A DNA stretch of 64,000 nt. It comes from UBA822 sp965249775 (lineage in GTDB: Bacteria > Gemmatimonadota > Gemmatimonadetes > Longimicrobiales > Gaopeijiaceae). Shown here in pieces: positions 1 through 8,387 of the stretch (within the stretch, counting starts at the first letter, position 1; each line of letters opens with the position of its first letter). The stretch lies in the NCBI GenBank assembly GCA_965249775.1, contig OZ252253.1, positions 2,418,001 through 2,482,000 of the forward strand, given 5' to 3'. The notes beneath the pieces were generated by a model. It was not told the DNA's origin and did no database searches. It worked only from the letters and a program-made list of their open reading frames with translations. A program made the position numbers and the translations under genes.

Positions 1-1
1 C

Positions 2-304
2 CTTGAAGCAGGCGAGAGTCGCAGGCCCACGCTGACCTGGCCGCGCGAGATCCCGCTCGAAGGAGAGCCGGCCGACGTGGTGGAGATCGTCCAGGACTAC
101 GCGGACTGGCTCTCGGCGAGCGACGTGCCGAAGCTCTTCGTGAACGCGGACCCGGGTATAATCCTGATCGGCGCACAGCGCGAGTTCTGTCGCGGCTGGC
201 CGAACCAGACCGAGGTGACCGTCACCGGGGCGCACTTCATCCAGGAAGACTCGGCGGACGAAATCGGTGAGGCGCTCGCGGACTGGCGGGCGAAACTCGC
301 GTGA
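2..304 (+). CDS. dhaA: Haloalkane dehalogenase, C-terminal part (5' end outside window)
   Basis: The reading frame is open from the window edge and ends at TGA 302-304. It encodes about 100 residues of an alpha/beta-hydrolase. The stretch PTLTWPREIP followed by DVPKLFVNADPG and GAHFIQEDS matches the C-terminus of haloalkane dehalogenases (DhaA/LinB type). These enzymes hydrolyse carbon-halogen bonds of haloalkanes in the cytoplasm using an Asp-His-acid triad. The His in GAHFIQEDS is the expected catalytic base. The nucleophile Asp and halide-binding Trp lie upstream of the window and cannot be checked. Family assignment rests on this C-terminal signature, and substrate range is unknown. Confidence 0.85.
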   Translation, partial: LEAGESRRPTLTWPREIPLEGEPADVVEIVQDYADWLSASDVPKLFVNADPGIILIGAQREFCRGWPNQTEVTVTGAHFIQEDSADEIGEALADWRAKLA

Positions 305-377
305 GCGCCGGAGGCAACCCTCATCGAAGCACGCGCGTCCTTGCCGCCCCACACCACGTAGACGCATTTTGTCCGCC

Positions 378-1513
378 ATGTCTGACGCCGTCGCCCGCCT
401 GAACGCAGCCCTCGAAGGCCACTACGCCATCGAGCGTGAGCTGGGTGAAGGTGGCATGGCCACCGTCTACCTGGCCGACGACATCAAGCACGAACGTAAA
501 GTCGCCCTCAAGGTCCTGAAGTCCGAGTTGGCGGCGGTCGTGGGTGCCGAGCGCTTCCTGGCCGAGATCAAGACGACCGCGAACCTCCAGCATCCGCACG
601 TCCTGCAGCTCTACGACTCGGGGGAGGCGGACGGCTTCCTCTATTTCGTGATGCCGTTCGTCGAAGGGGAGACGCTCCGCGAGAGGATCGACCGGGATAA
701 GCAGCTCCCGGTGGAGGAGGCAGTCGCGTTGACTCGAGCGGTGGCGGGAGCGCTCCAGGCCGCGCACGAGCAAGGTGTGGTGCATCGGGACATCAAGCCG
801 GCAAACATCCTGCTGTCGCACGGTGAGCCGCTGGTGGCCGACTTCGAGATCGCATTAGCGGTGCAGGAGGCGGGCGGTGGAAGGCTGACCGAGACCGGGA
901 TGAGCGTGGGCACGCCTTACTACATGAGTCCGGAGCAGGCGACCGCGGATCGCGACCCCGACTCGCGCTCGGACATCTACAGCCTGGGCTGCGTGCTCTA
1001 CGAGATGCTCACTGGTGAGCCACCGTTCACAGGCCACACGGCGCAAGCCGTGCTCGGCAAGATCCTCACCGGATCCCCGGCAAGCCCGACGGAGATCCGG
1101 CAGACCATCCCGGCGCACGTGGAATCGGTGGCGCTGAAGGCGCTGGAACGGCTGCCGGCGGACCGGTTCTCTTCCGCCGCTGCGCTCGCGGACGCGCGGA
1201 AGTCTACCTTGCGCGCCTCGACGGCAGCGGCTCCCGCACACTGGTTTCGAGCGCTGGCGGCGCGGCCCCGGTCTGGTCCATGTCCGGTGACACCCTGTTC
1301 TATTTCGAAGGGCCAACCCTGGTCGCCGCAACGTTGTCGCTGGGCGACCAAGTCGTCGTGGAGCCACTTGGGCCAAGGCCCTTCTTTGCAACTAGCGGCG
1401 CCGACGGTCCGCCACAATACGACGTCGGCGCGGGCATGCGCGTAGGGGTGGGCGGAGCTAGTAGCGGAAGCAGCATCGTGGTCCGGACGTCGTTCCTTCC
1501 GTCGGGGCCGTAG
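378..1513 (+). pseudogene. Gutted Ser/Thr protein kinase: kinase domain fused out of frame to a propeller tail
   Basis: From ATG 378 the frame encodes an Hanks-type kinase domain (residues about 15-275): Gly-rich loop GEGGMA at 23-28, Lys45, HRDIKPAN at 136-143, APE-like SPEQA. The DFG motif reads DFE (155-157), so the metal-binding loop is altered. After about position 1200 this frame turns into nonsense. The second frame (positions 1196-1513) encodes the end of the beta-propeller normally found at the C-terminus of this family (AEVYLARLDGSGSR, then GDTLFYF). Compared with the intact paralogue at 56062, about 500 codons covering the transmembrane segment and most of the propeller are missing, and the two ends are joined out of frame. 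The distal tail is also eroded. I regard it as a pseudogene, although a truncated kinase domain could still be translated up to TAG 1443-1445. Confidence 0.85.
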
Positions 1514-1568
1514 CTCTGTATCGTTCGAGGAGCATCGCGGTGAGTGAGGTTCTTGCCATCCCAACCGC

Positions 1569-2027
1569 TCAGATGACCCGCACCTCCACCCTCGCATCCA
1601 GTACATGAAGAAGCTCGAGTAGCTTATCGACGGTCTTCTTGTAGTTGGTCGTATCCAGAAGGCGGTAGACCTGGGCTGGGGACGTCTTGAGGCGCCGGCT
1701 GAGCTGGCGGACGCCGAAGGGCGAAGACTCCATTCGCTGAACCGCCTCGACCGTGAGCTGATGGAGAAGGAGGTCGCGCATGTAGCCCGGATCGTGATTG
1801 ATCTCCAACACATGGTCCGACAACACACTCCCGTCCGCGCCAGACTCAAGCACGTAGGTGACGCCTTCGTTGCCCAGCTCGGGATCGATGAAGAATTCCC
1901 GGATCGGATCGTCGCGAGTCGGCGGCGGCTCCGCTCTGTGATACGGAAAAGTAAGCAAGCCCCGGTCGGTGAGCTCAATCTCGAAGTCGCGACGTCGATT
2001 GTTGATGGAGGCGTTGAGGATCTTCAC
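1569..2027 (-). CDS. Small putative helix-turn-helix regulator or antitoxin-like protein
   Basis: It encodes 152 residues from a GTG start at 2027 (MKILNASINN), a stop just after RVEVRVI. The central part (about 85-130: LTVEAVQRMESS, then GVRQLSRRLKTS and AQVYRLLD) has the pattern of a helix-turn-helix of the Xre/HigA kind, with the recognition helix around SPAQVYRLL. The N-terminal 70 residues are acidic beta-rich sequence of unknown fold. No toxin partner is visible next to it. A perfect 8-bp inverted repeat lies 100 bp upstream at 2127-2144 and suggests autoregulation. I do not recognise a named family, so antitoxin function is only inferred from size and layout. Confidence 0.55.
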   Translation of the reverse strand: MKILNASINNRRRDFEIELTDRGLLTFPYHRAEPPPTRDDPIREFFIDPELGNEGVTYVLESGADGSVLSDHVLEINHDPGYMRDLLLHQLTVEAVQRMESSPFGVRQLSRRLKTSPAQVYRLLDTTNYKKTVDKLLELLHVLDARVEVRVI

Positions 2028-2126
2028 TCTTATAACCGCCCTTCCCGAACCAGCTCAGCGATAAGCCGCAAGACGTAGCCCCCACGTCGAATCCGACCCA
2101 AGCGTCAGTCGCCGGGGTTTATAAAC

Positions 2127-2144
2127 GTTATCACAGGTGATAAC
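2127..2144. promoter_or_regulatory. Palindromic operator candidate
   Basis: GTTATCAC-AG-GTGATAAC is a perfect 8-bp inverted repeat with a 2-bp spacer. It overlaps a TATAAA-like -10 element on the minus strand (around 2121-2126), 100 bp upstream of the putative HTH regulator starting at 2027. The geometry fits an autoregulatory operator. Confidence 0.5.
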
Positions 2145-2322
2145 ACTTGTCCAGGATTGAGCCGTTGATCCATCAAGCCTTCAAAGCTGGATCAGTCGAC
2201 GGGGCGGTCCGATGGTTGATTGAGACGCGTCTGGGCGTTCGGACAGACGGCTAGACGGTTGCGAACCGACTCGAGGTGGAGCATGCTGGGTCCCTTGAGC
2301 ACCCCGTGAACGAGGTCGAGCC

Positions 2323-3550
2323 ATGAGAAACCGTCTACCCAACAAGACCCTGGTCGCACTACTCACCGCCATGCCGGCCCTCGCTTGCTCGGGTGACGCC
2401 GGCGTGCAGGGCGCTCAAACCTCCGTCCTTCAATCCGAACAAGATGCCGCGTACTACATGGCGGCTATCGAGGGCGTCCAGGGCCCGGACGCTGGGCAGC
2501 TAGGAGACAGAACGCTGGCAGAGCTCATGGACGAGTTCGGGGTCCCGGGCTTAGGCGTCGCGGTGATCCACGACTTCGAGATCCACTGGGCGAAGGGGTA
2601 CGGGGTCGCGGACGTCGAGACCGGGCTCATGGTCGATACCGAAACGATGTTCCAGGCTGCGTCGATCAGCAAGCCCGTGACCGCGATGGCCGCCCTCAAG
2701 GCGGTTCAGGACGGGCTCTTCTCGCTCGATGACGACATCAACGACGTCCTCGAGTCGTGGGAGCTGGACGGCGGCGAGTTCACCCGTGACCGACCCGTGA
2801 CCCCGCGCTCGCTCATGAGCCATGTGTCGGGCTTGGGCGACGGCTTCGGGTTCCCGGGCTACGAGCCGACGGCCCCCCTGCCGACCACGGTCCAGATCCT
2901 CGACGGCCACGAGCTCTCGAACGTCGGCCCCGTCTTCATGGAACGTCCGCCGATGACGTTCATGGAGTATTCGGGGGGAGGCGTCACGGTGATGCAGCTC
3001 GCGATCGCCGACGCTCGTGGGCGGGATTTCGCGGACATCCTGCGTGACGATGTTCTGGAGCCCATCGGCATGGTGAATAGCTCATTCGTACAGCCGATCA
3101 CCCCCGAAAACGATCGCAACGCGGCGCGCGCGCACGACGATAACGGTGAGTCGATGGGCCCCAAGTGGCATGTATATCCCGAGCAGGCCGCGGCGGGATT
3201 ATGGACGACGCCGACCGACCTGGCACGATTCGCCATCGAAGTCCAGAAGTCGGCGGTCGGTGAGTCGAACCGCGTCCTTTCGCGGGCCACGGTTCAGGAG
3301 ATGCTCAGCCCGGTAGGCGTGGGTGGCTACGCCGTCGGCCTCGCCGTGGCGCGGCGAGGGCTGGTATTTCAGCCATGGGGGTGGGAACTGGGGCTTTCGG
3401 TGCACCCTTGTAGGGCACAAGGTCAAGGGATACGGGCTCGTGGTCATGACCAACGGGCGCCAAGGGGGAGCGTTGACCGGGGAAGTCGCCCGAAGGATTC
3501 AGGCCGCATACGAGTGGGATTCCACGGCCGAGCCAGTCCCAAGAGGCTAG
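2323..3550 (+). pseudogene. Serine beta-lactamase-like hydrolase (class C/EstB family), frameshifted near the C-terminus
   Basis: ATG 2323 follows an AACGAGG ribosome site. The protein begins with a lipoprotein signal (PALACSG, Cys22). It carries the serine beta-lactamase/D-alanyl-D-alanine carboxypeptidase-like fold: SxxK at Ser114-Lys117 (SISK) and the Tyr motif YSGGG near residue 213. The last motif, normally HGG/HxG, appears only in another frame: from about 3355 the second frame reads FSHGGGNWGFRC and runs to TAG 3548-3550. A single-base shift between VARRG and EGWYF therefore breaks the gene. If translated as it stands, the protein acquires a wrong tail ending at 3570. This may be true decay or an assembly error. 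The substrate is unknown; such lipoproteins are often esterases or peptidases rather than beta-lactamases. Confidence 0.8.
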
Positions 3551-3566
3551 CCATGGTAGAGCTGTT

Positions 3567-4751
3567 TTGACTCAAGTTCTGGAGGGCATCCGAGTTCTCG
3601 ACTTCGGGCGCTACATCGCGGGCCCGTATTGTGCGTGTCTACTTGGTGACATGGGCGCCGACGTCATTCGTGTGGAGAAGAGCGGCGGTAGCGAGGATCG
3701 CTGGGTGGTACCGATCGCCGAGGGAGGCGAAGGCAGCCTCTTCATGCAGATGAACCGCAACAAACGCAGCATCACGCTGAGTCCGCGCAGCGATGAGGGG
3801 CGTGAGATCGTGCGCAAGCTGGTGGCCACGAGCGACGTCGTCGTCGCCAACCTTCCTCCCCAGACTCTCGAGTCGATGGGGCTGGACCATGCGACGCTCT
3901 GCGAGTCGAAGCCGGACATCATCCTCACGACGGTTTCCGCCTACGGCCACGGGGGACCCTGGAGTCATCGGGTGGGATTCGACGGCGTTGCGCAGGCGAT
4001 GTCGGGGGCGATGCACATGTCGGGGCACGAAGAGGAGCCGATGCGCAGCTACTACCCTTGGGTCGACTTCATGACGGCGACGCTCACCGCGTTCGGAACC
4101 ATGGCGGCGATCCTCGAGCGTAAAGAGACCGGGCGCGGGCAGCAGGTGGAAGGATCGCTGCTGATGTCCGCATTAGCCGTGGGCAACACCACGCTGATCG
4201 AGCAAGACGTCATCGGGGCCAATCGCGTGGCGACCGGCAATCGGGCTCAGACGGCCGCGCCTTCGGACTGTTTTCGCACGAAGGATGGCTGGGTGCTGAT
4301 GTTGGTCGTCGGCCAGCCGCTCTTCGAGCGGTGGGCGGATCTGATGGGTGAGCCACACTGGCTGGAAGACCCGCGCTTCAAGGATGATCTCGCCCGAGGC
4401 GACAACGGCGAAATCATCAGTGAGCGGATGGCTCGCTGGTGCGAGAGCCGCACGACGGAGCAGTGCCTTGCCGAGCTCGACGCCGCACGGCTTCCTGTCG
4501 GTCCCGTCTTGTCCCCGCAGGAGGCCCTCGATCACGAGCACATCCGCGCCATGAAGTTCATGCTCGCAGTCGACTACCCAGGCCTTGCCAAGCCAGCGCC
4601 GGTAGCCGATACGCCCGTGCGGCTCTCGGAGACCCCGGGCGGTGTCCGCCACCGCGCCCCGGTGCTGGGCGAGCACACCGGTGAGGTACTCGCGGAGATC
4701 GGCTACGACGAAGCCGCAATCGAACGACTTCATAGCGCTGGCGTGGTCTAG
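3567..4751 (+). CDS. Class III CoA-transferase (CaiB/BaiF family)
   Basis: A 394-residue protein, full length for the family, from a TTG start at 3567. No in-frame ATG fits the conserved N-terminus VLEGIRVLDFGRYIAGP. Class III CoA-transferases move CoA between carboxylic acids through an aspartyl-CoA thioester. The catalytic Asp is predicted at Asp167 (WVDFMTAT), just before the conserved KETGRGQQV. The C-terminal lid (PVGPVLSPQEALDHEHIRA) is typical. The gene follows the broken serine hydrolase by 16 bp. The acyl substrate cannot be told from sequence; carnitine, oxalate, succinate or bile-acid type substrates occur in this family. Confidence 0.9.
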   Translation: MTQVLEGIRVLDFGRYIAGPYCACLLGDMGADVIRVEKSGGSEDRWVVPIAEGGEGSLFMQMNRNKRSITLSPRSDEGREIVRKLVATSDVVVANLPPQTLESMGLDHATLCESKPDIILTTVSAYGHGGPWSHRVGFDGVAQAMSGAMHMSGHEEEPMRSYYPWVDFMTATLTAFGTMAAILERKETGRGQQVEGSLLMSALAVGNTTLIEQDVIGANRVATGNRAQTAAPSDCFRTKDGWVLMLVVGQPLFERWADLMGEPHWLEDPRFKDDLARGDNGEIISERMARWCESRTTEQCLAELDAARLPVGPVLSPQEALDHEHIRAMKFMLAVDYPGLAKPAPVADTPVRLSETPGGVRHRAPVLGEHTGEVLAEIGYDEAAIERLHSAGVV

Positions 4752-4905
4752 GGTCGGGTCCCGGCTGGAGTCCGACGTGGCTAATTAAGGGTCGTTCGCC
4801 GGCATCGCATCGATTATCTTGGCATTACCGAGCTTTTGAGCGGCAGGCGGCTCGTCTCCCCCCGACGGCCCGTTATCTGTCGTTCGTGCCAGTGAGGTAG
4901 CCGTT

Positions 4906-6045
4906 GTGGGCAAGAGTCTGGAGCCGTATGCGGAAGTCCCGTCGAGCCTCTACGACGAGGGACCAATAGGCCTCTGTTATTTCGATCTGGACCTACGCTA
5001 TGTCGACATCAACAAATGGCTCGCAGGCGTCAACGGGCCTGCGGTCAAGGAACATGTAGGCCGAACCATCGGCGACGTGCTTCCGGATGTGGCAGGGGAG
5101 GTCGAGCAGAAGTTGCAGCAGGTGATCACAACGGGTGAACCGATCGAGGCAGAGACCGTGGAGGCGCGGACGCCGCTCGACTCGGGGATCAGAAGGACGT
5201 TTCAATACAACTTCTATCCCGTGAAGTCCCACGACAGCACGGTGGTGGGAGTAAGCTGCGCCGTCCGAGACCTCACGGAGCCGGAGGCTGTCGAGGCGGA
5301 TGTGCCCGATACGACGGGTCTGAAGGAAATCGAGGAGCAGCTTGATGAGTCGTTGGCGGCACTCGAAGTGGCGAATCGGGAGCTAGAGGCGTTTCGTGAC
5401 GCCCTAACCCACGGTCTCAAAAGCCCGTTGTTGATCGTGACCAACTTCAGCCATCAGCTTCGCGAAACCCTCGGCGACTCCCTCGGCGAGCAAGCGGCAG
5501 ACGACCTAGAGCGCATTCGGGCGGCAGGCGAGCAAATGATGCGTATCATCGACGACCTTCGTGGCCTTGGTGACGTAGACCGGGTCGAGATCAGTCGAGA
5601 GGAAGTCGACTTTTCCACGATGGGGCAAGACATCATCGACGATTTGGGGGCGATGGACCCGGATCGTGTTCTGGCGTTCGAGGTGGAGGCTGGAATCAAG
5701 GCCTCTGGGGACAGGACGCTTTTGAAGATTCTCTTGACTCACCTCCTACAGAACGCATGGAAGTACACCCGACGTCGCGATGACACGTGGATCGAGCTGG
5801 GGGTCGTCGAGGACGAGGATGATGTCCCGATCTACCATGTCCGCGACAATGGGATCGGCTTCGACAACGCCGATAGCGAGATAATCTTTCAAGTGTTCAA
5901 GCAGCTCGATCCCAGCGGAGGGCACTCGGGGAGCGGACTCGGGCTCGCCACTGTCGAGCGAATCGTGCATCGCCACGGTGGACGAGTGTGGGCCGACGGC
6001 GTCCCCGGGGAGGGGGCAGTAATCCGATTCACCCTCGGATGTTGA
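4906..6045 (+). CDS. PAS-domain sensor histidine kinase
   Basis: GTG 4906 is preceded by GTGAGGTAG. Residues 15-125 form a PAS domain (IGLCYFDLDLRYVDIN, ending AVRDLTE). A short helix leads into a HisKA dimerisation domain with phosphoacceptor His169 (DALTHGLKSPL). A HATPase_c domain follows with an N-box (HLLQNAWKYT), G1 box (VRDNGIGFD) and G2 box (HSGSGLGLATV). There is no signal peptide or membrane segment, so it is a soluble sensor resembling phytochrome-type or photoactive PAS kinases, but without a GAF/PHY chromophore domain. No response regulator is adjacent, so it is an orphan kinase. The ligand is unknown. Confidence 0.9.
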   Translation: MGKSLEPYAEVPSSLYDEGPIGLCYFDLDLRYVDINKWLAGVNGPAVKEHVGRTIGDVLPDVAGEVEQKLQQVITTGEPIEAETVEARTPLDSGIRRTFQYNFYPVKSHDSTVVGVSCAVRDLTEPEAVEADVPDTTGLKEIEEQLDESLAALEVANRELEAFRDALTHGLKSPLLIVTNFSHQLRETLGDSLGEQAADDLERIRAAGEQMMRIIDDLRGLGDVDRVEISREEVDFSTMGQDIIDDLGAMDPDRVLAFEVEAGIKASGDRTLLKILLTHLLQNAWKYTRRRDDTWIELGVVEDEDDVPIYHVRDNGIGFDNADSEIIFQVFKQLDPSGGHSGSGLGLATVERIVHRHGGRVWADGVPGEGAVIRFTLGC

Positions 6046-6063
6046 GGGACCGAGCCTCCCTGA

Positions 6064-6690
6064 TTACTTGGCCGGCTTGTCGACGGTGATAGCGGCATCC
6101 TTCCCCTCCGCCGCGCCTTCGCCGAAGACCTGGACGTCGCCGACGAGCTGGCCGCCACGCTCGATCTCGAGCTCGCCGAACCTGACTTTGCCGGTAACGC
6201 GTCCGGTCGCGCGCACCACCAAGTGGTCGCGCGCCGTCAGATCGCCCTCGAAGATGCCGCTGATGTCGGCCCGGTCGAACTCGACCTGGCCCTTGAAGGT
6301 ACCGGTCTCGGCGATCTCGATCTCGCGGCAGTCCTTCATTTTGGCCTCGACCTGACCCTCGACGACCAGCCGGTCGCATGAGGCGATCTTGCCACTGAGG
6401 ACGATCTCGTGGCCGATGACCAGTATTTTGCCGTTGTTATTGTGCGGCTTTTCGTCACGGCGTGGCGGATCGGGACGGCGCCGGCGTTCGTCGGGTAGCT
6501 CGGGCAAACGGCGCGGCTTTTTGGGAAGGCCGACCCGCGCGCGCGACGGCTGCTTTTCTTCGGTGCTCGCCTCGGGCGATTCGGATGGGGGCGGAGGCAG
6601 CTCGATCACGTCGTCACCCGCCTCGTCCGAGGGTGCGGCACCGTTGTCGGCGTCCGACTTGAGATCGATCATTCCTGACTCTTCTTTCAT
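6064..6690 (-). CDS. Bactofilin-family cytoskeletal protein
   Basis: The C-terminal 115 residues (ILVIGHEIVLSGKIASCDRL, then repeated G-x-V/I steps such as GTFKGQVEF and GRVTGKVRFGEL) form the right-handed beta-helix of bactofilins (PF04519). These polymerise without nucleotide and organise envelope synthesis or cell shape. A long proline- and charge-rich N-terminal tail (about 90 residues, LPKKPRRLPELPDERRRR) precedes it, longer than in many bactofilins and possibly a membrane- or partner-binding arm. I prefer ATG 6690, which has TAGGTG six bases upstream; GTG 6699 and ATG 6672 are alternatives. It is transcribed convergently with the histidine kinase and ends 18 bp from it. Confidence 0.88.
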   Translation of the reverse strand: MKEESGMIDLKSDADNGAAPSDEAGDDVIELPPPPSESPEASTEEKQPSRARVGLPKKPRRLPELPDERRRRPDPPRRDEKPHNNNGKILVIGHEIVLSGKIASCDRLVVEGQVEAKMKDCREIEIAETGTFKGQVEFDRADISGIFEGDLTARDHLVVRATGRVTGKVRFGELEIERGGQLVGDVQVFGEGAAEGKDAAITVDKPAK

Positions 6691-6919
6691 TCTAGGCACC
6701 TATCGATCAGGGAATTCCGTCTCAAACAAGCCCGGCGTGCGCGCTCATGCCTGCGAACACGTCCACGATGAACGTTCATATGGGTCGTCGAGGGAAGCAA
6801 GAAAAATCGGCTCGTTAGGTAACCTACCGTTGTGGCTACCGTGCTGATGGTAGGGGAGTTGTGGCGAGTGTGCTGCTTGTAGAGGACAGGTAACGGAGCC
6901 GACTAGCTGTAAGGCATGC

Positions 6920-8383
6920 TCACGCCAGAACGCCGTCCACGACCCTCCCTCGCACGTCCGTCAGGCGGAAGTCCCGGCCTTGGTACTGGTATGTCAGCTT
7001 GGTGTGGTCGATGCCGAGGAGGTGCAGCACGGTGGCGTGCAGGTCGTGCACGTGCACCGGGTCCCTGGCGATGTTGTAGCTGAACTCGTCGGTTTCGCCG
7101 TAGCTCGTGCCTGGCTGGACGCCGCCCCCTGCCATCCAGATCGTGAAGCAACGCGGATGGTGATCCCGTCCGTAGACCTCTTCGGTGAACCTGCCCTGGC
7201 AATAGACGCTGCGTCCGAATTCACCACCCCAGACGACCAGTGTATCGTCGAGCAGACCACGCTCCTTCAAATCCGTGACCAACGCCGCTTGGGGCTGGTC
7301 CACGTCGCGAGCCTGGTTGCGGATGCCGCTCGGTAGCCGGGTGTGTTGGTCCCACCCTCGATGGAAAAGCTGGATGAAGCGCACGTCGCGTTCGGCCAAC
7401 CGCCTGGCTAGCAGGCAGTTGCGGGCGAACGACCCGGGCCGCCTGGAATCGGGACCGTACCGCTCGAAGGTGCTCTCCGGCTCATCCGACAGGTCGGTCA
7501 GCTCGGGCACGGAGGTCTGCATGCGATAGGCCATCTCGTACTGGGCGATGCGGGTGCTGGTCTCCGGATCGCCGAACTCGTCGCGAGTCTGCTGGTTGAG
7601 CTTTGCAAGATCGTCGAGAAAGCGACGCCGGGTGTTGGGGTCGACTCCGGGAGGATTCGACAGGAAAAGGACGGGGTCGCCGGTGGGGAGGAACTTGACA
7701 CCCTGGTGCTCGGTCGGGAGGAATCCGCTGCCCCAAAGCCGGTCGTACAGCGGCTGCCCGCCATTACCGGAGCCGACCGAGACCATCGCGACGAAGGTCG
7801 GCAGATCTTGATTCATGCTCCCGAGTCCATAGGACAGCCATGCGCCGATGCTGGGCCGGCCGGCGAGCTGCGCACCGGTCTGGAAGAATGTGATGCCGGG
7901 GTCGTGGTTGATGGCCTCCGTGTGCATCGACTTGATGAAACAGAGGTCGTCGGCGATGGCGGCAGTGTAGGGCATCAACTCGCTGACCCACGCCTGTGAC
8001 TGGCCGTGCTGCTGGAACTCGTAAACCGACGGGACGATGGGGAGACTCTGCTGTGCCGCCGTCATGGTCGTCAGGCGTTGGTCCCCGCGGACGGAGGCGG
8101 GCAACTCGGTCCCCGATAGCCGGGCGAGACTCGGTTTGTAGTCGAACAGCTCATGCTGCGACGGTGCGCCCGACTGAAACAGATAGATGACGCGCTTGGC
8201 CTTGGGTGCAAAGTGCGGGACCCCCGGTAAGCCGGGCGGCACCTGCTGCGAGCTAGCAGCGGCCTGGGCCATGAGGTCCTCATTGAACAGCGTCGCGAGC
8301 GCGGCCACGCCGACGCCCGTGCTGGCGAGCTCGATGAAGTGCCGGCGAGTGAGCAGCCACTCGTAGTCGAGGATAGGATCCAT
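6920..8383 (-). CDS. Secreted DUF1501 protein
   Basis: A 487-residue protein with a twin-arginine signal (LTRRHFIELAS, Arg13-Arg14) followed by a DUF1501 domain (PF07394). This family is distantly related to sulfatases/alkaline phosphatases; motifs seen are YLFQSGAPSQHELFDYKP, VVWGGEFGR and HHPRCFTIWMAGGGV. Such proteins are nearly always encoded beside a DUF1549/DUF1553 cytochrome-like protein, as here: the partner ends 4 bp upstream, so the two are co-transcribed. Both are predicted exported. Their biochemical role is not established, though they are abundant in planctomycetes and other marine degraders. Confidence 0.92.
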   Translation of the reverse strand: MDPILDYEWLLTRRHFIELASTGVGVAALATLFNEDLMAQAAASSQQVPPGLPGVPHFAPKAKRVIYLFQSGAPSQHELFDYKPSLARLSGTELPASVRGDQRLTTMTAAQQSLPIVPSVYEFQQHGQSQAWVSELMPYTAAIADDLCFIKSMHTEAINHDPGITFFQTGAQLAGRPSIGAWLSYGLGSMNQDLPTFVAMVSVGSGNGGQPLYDRLWGSGFLPTEHQGVKFLPTGDPVLFLSNPPGVDPNTRRRFLDDLAKLNQQTRDEFGDPETSTRIAQYEMAYRMQTSVPELTDLSDEPESTFERYGPDSRRPGSFARNCLLARRLAERDVRFIQLFHRGWDQHTRLPSGIRNQARDVDQPQAALVTDLKERGLLDDTLVVWGGEFGRSVYCQGRFTEEVYGRDHHPRCFTIWMAGGGVQPGTSYGETDEFSYNIARDPVHVHDLHATVLHLLGIDHTKLTYQYQGRDFRLTDVRGRVVDGVLA

Positions 8384-8387
8384 TGCT

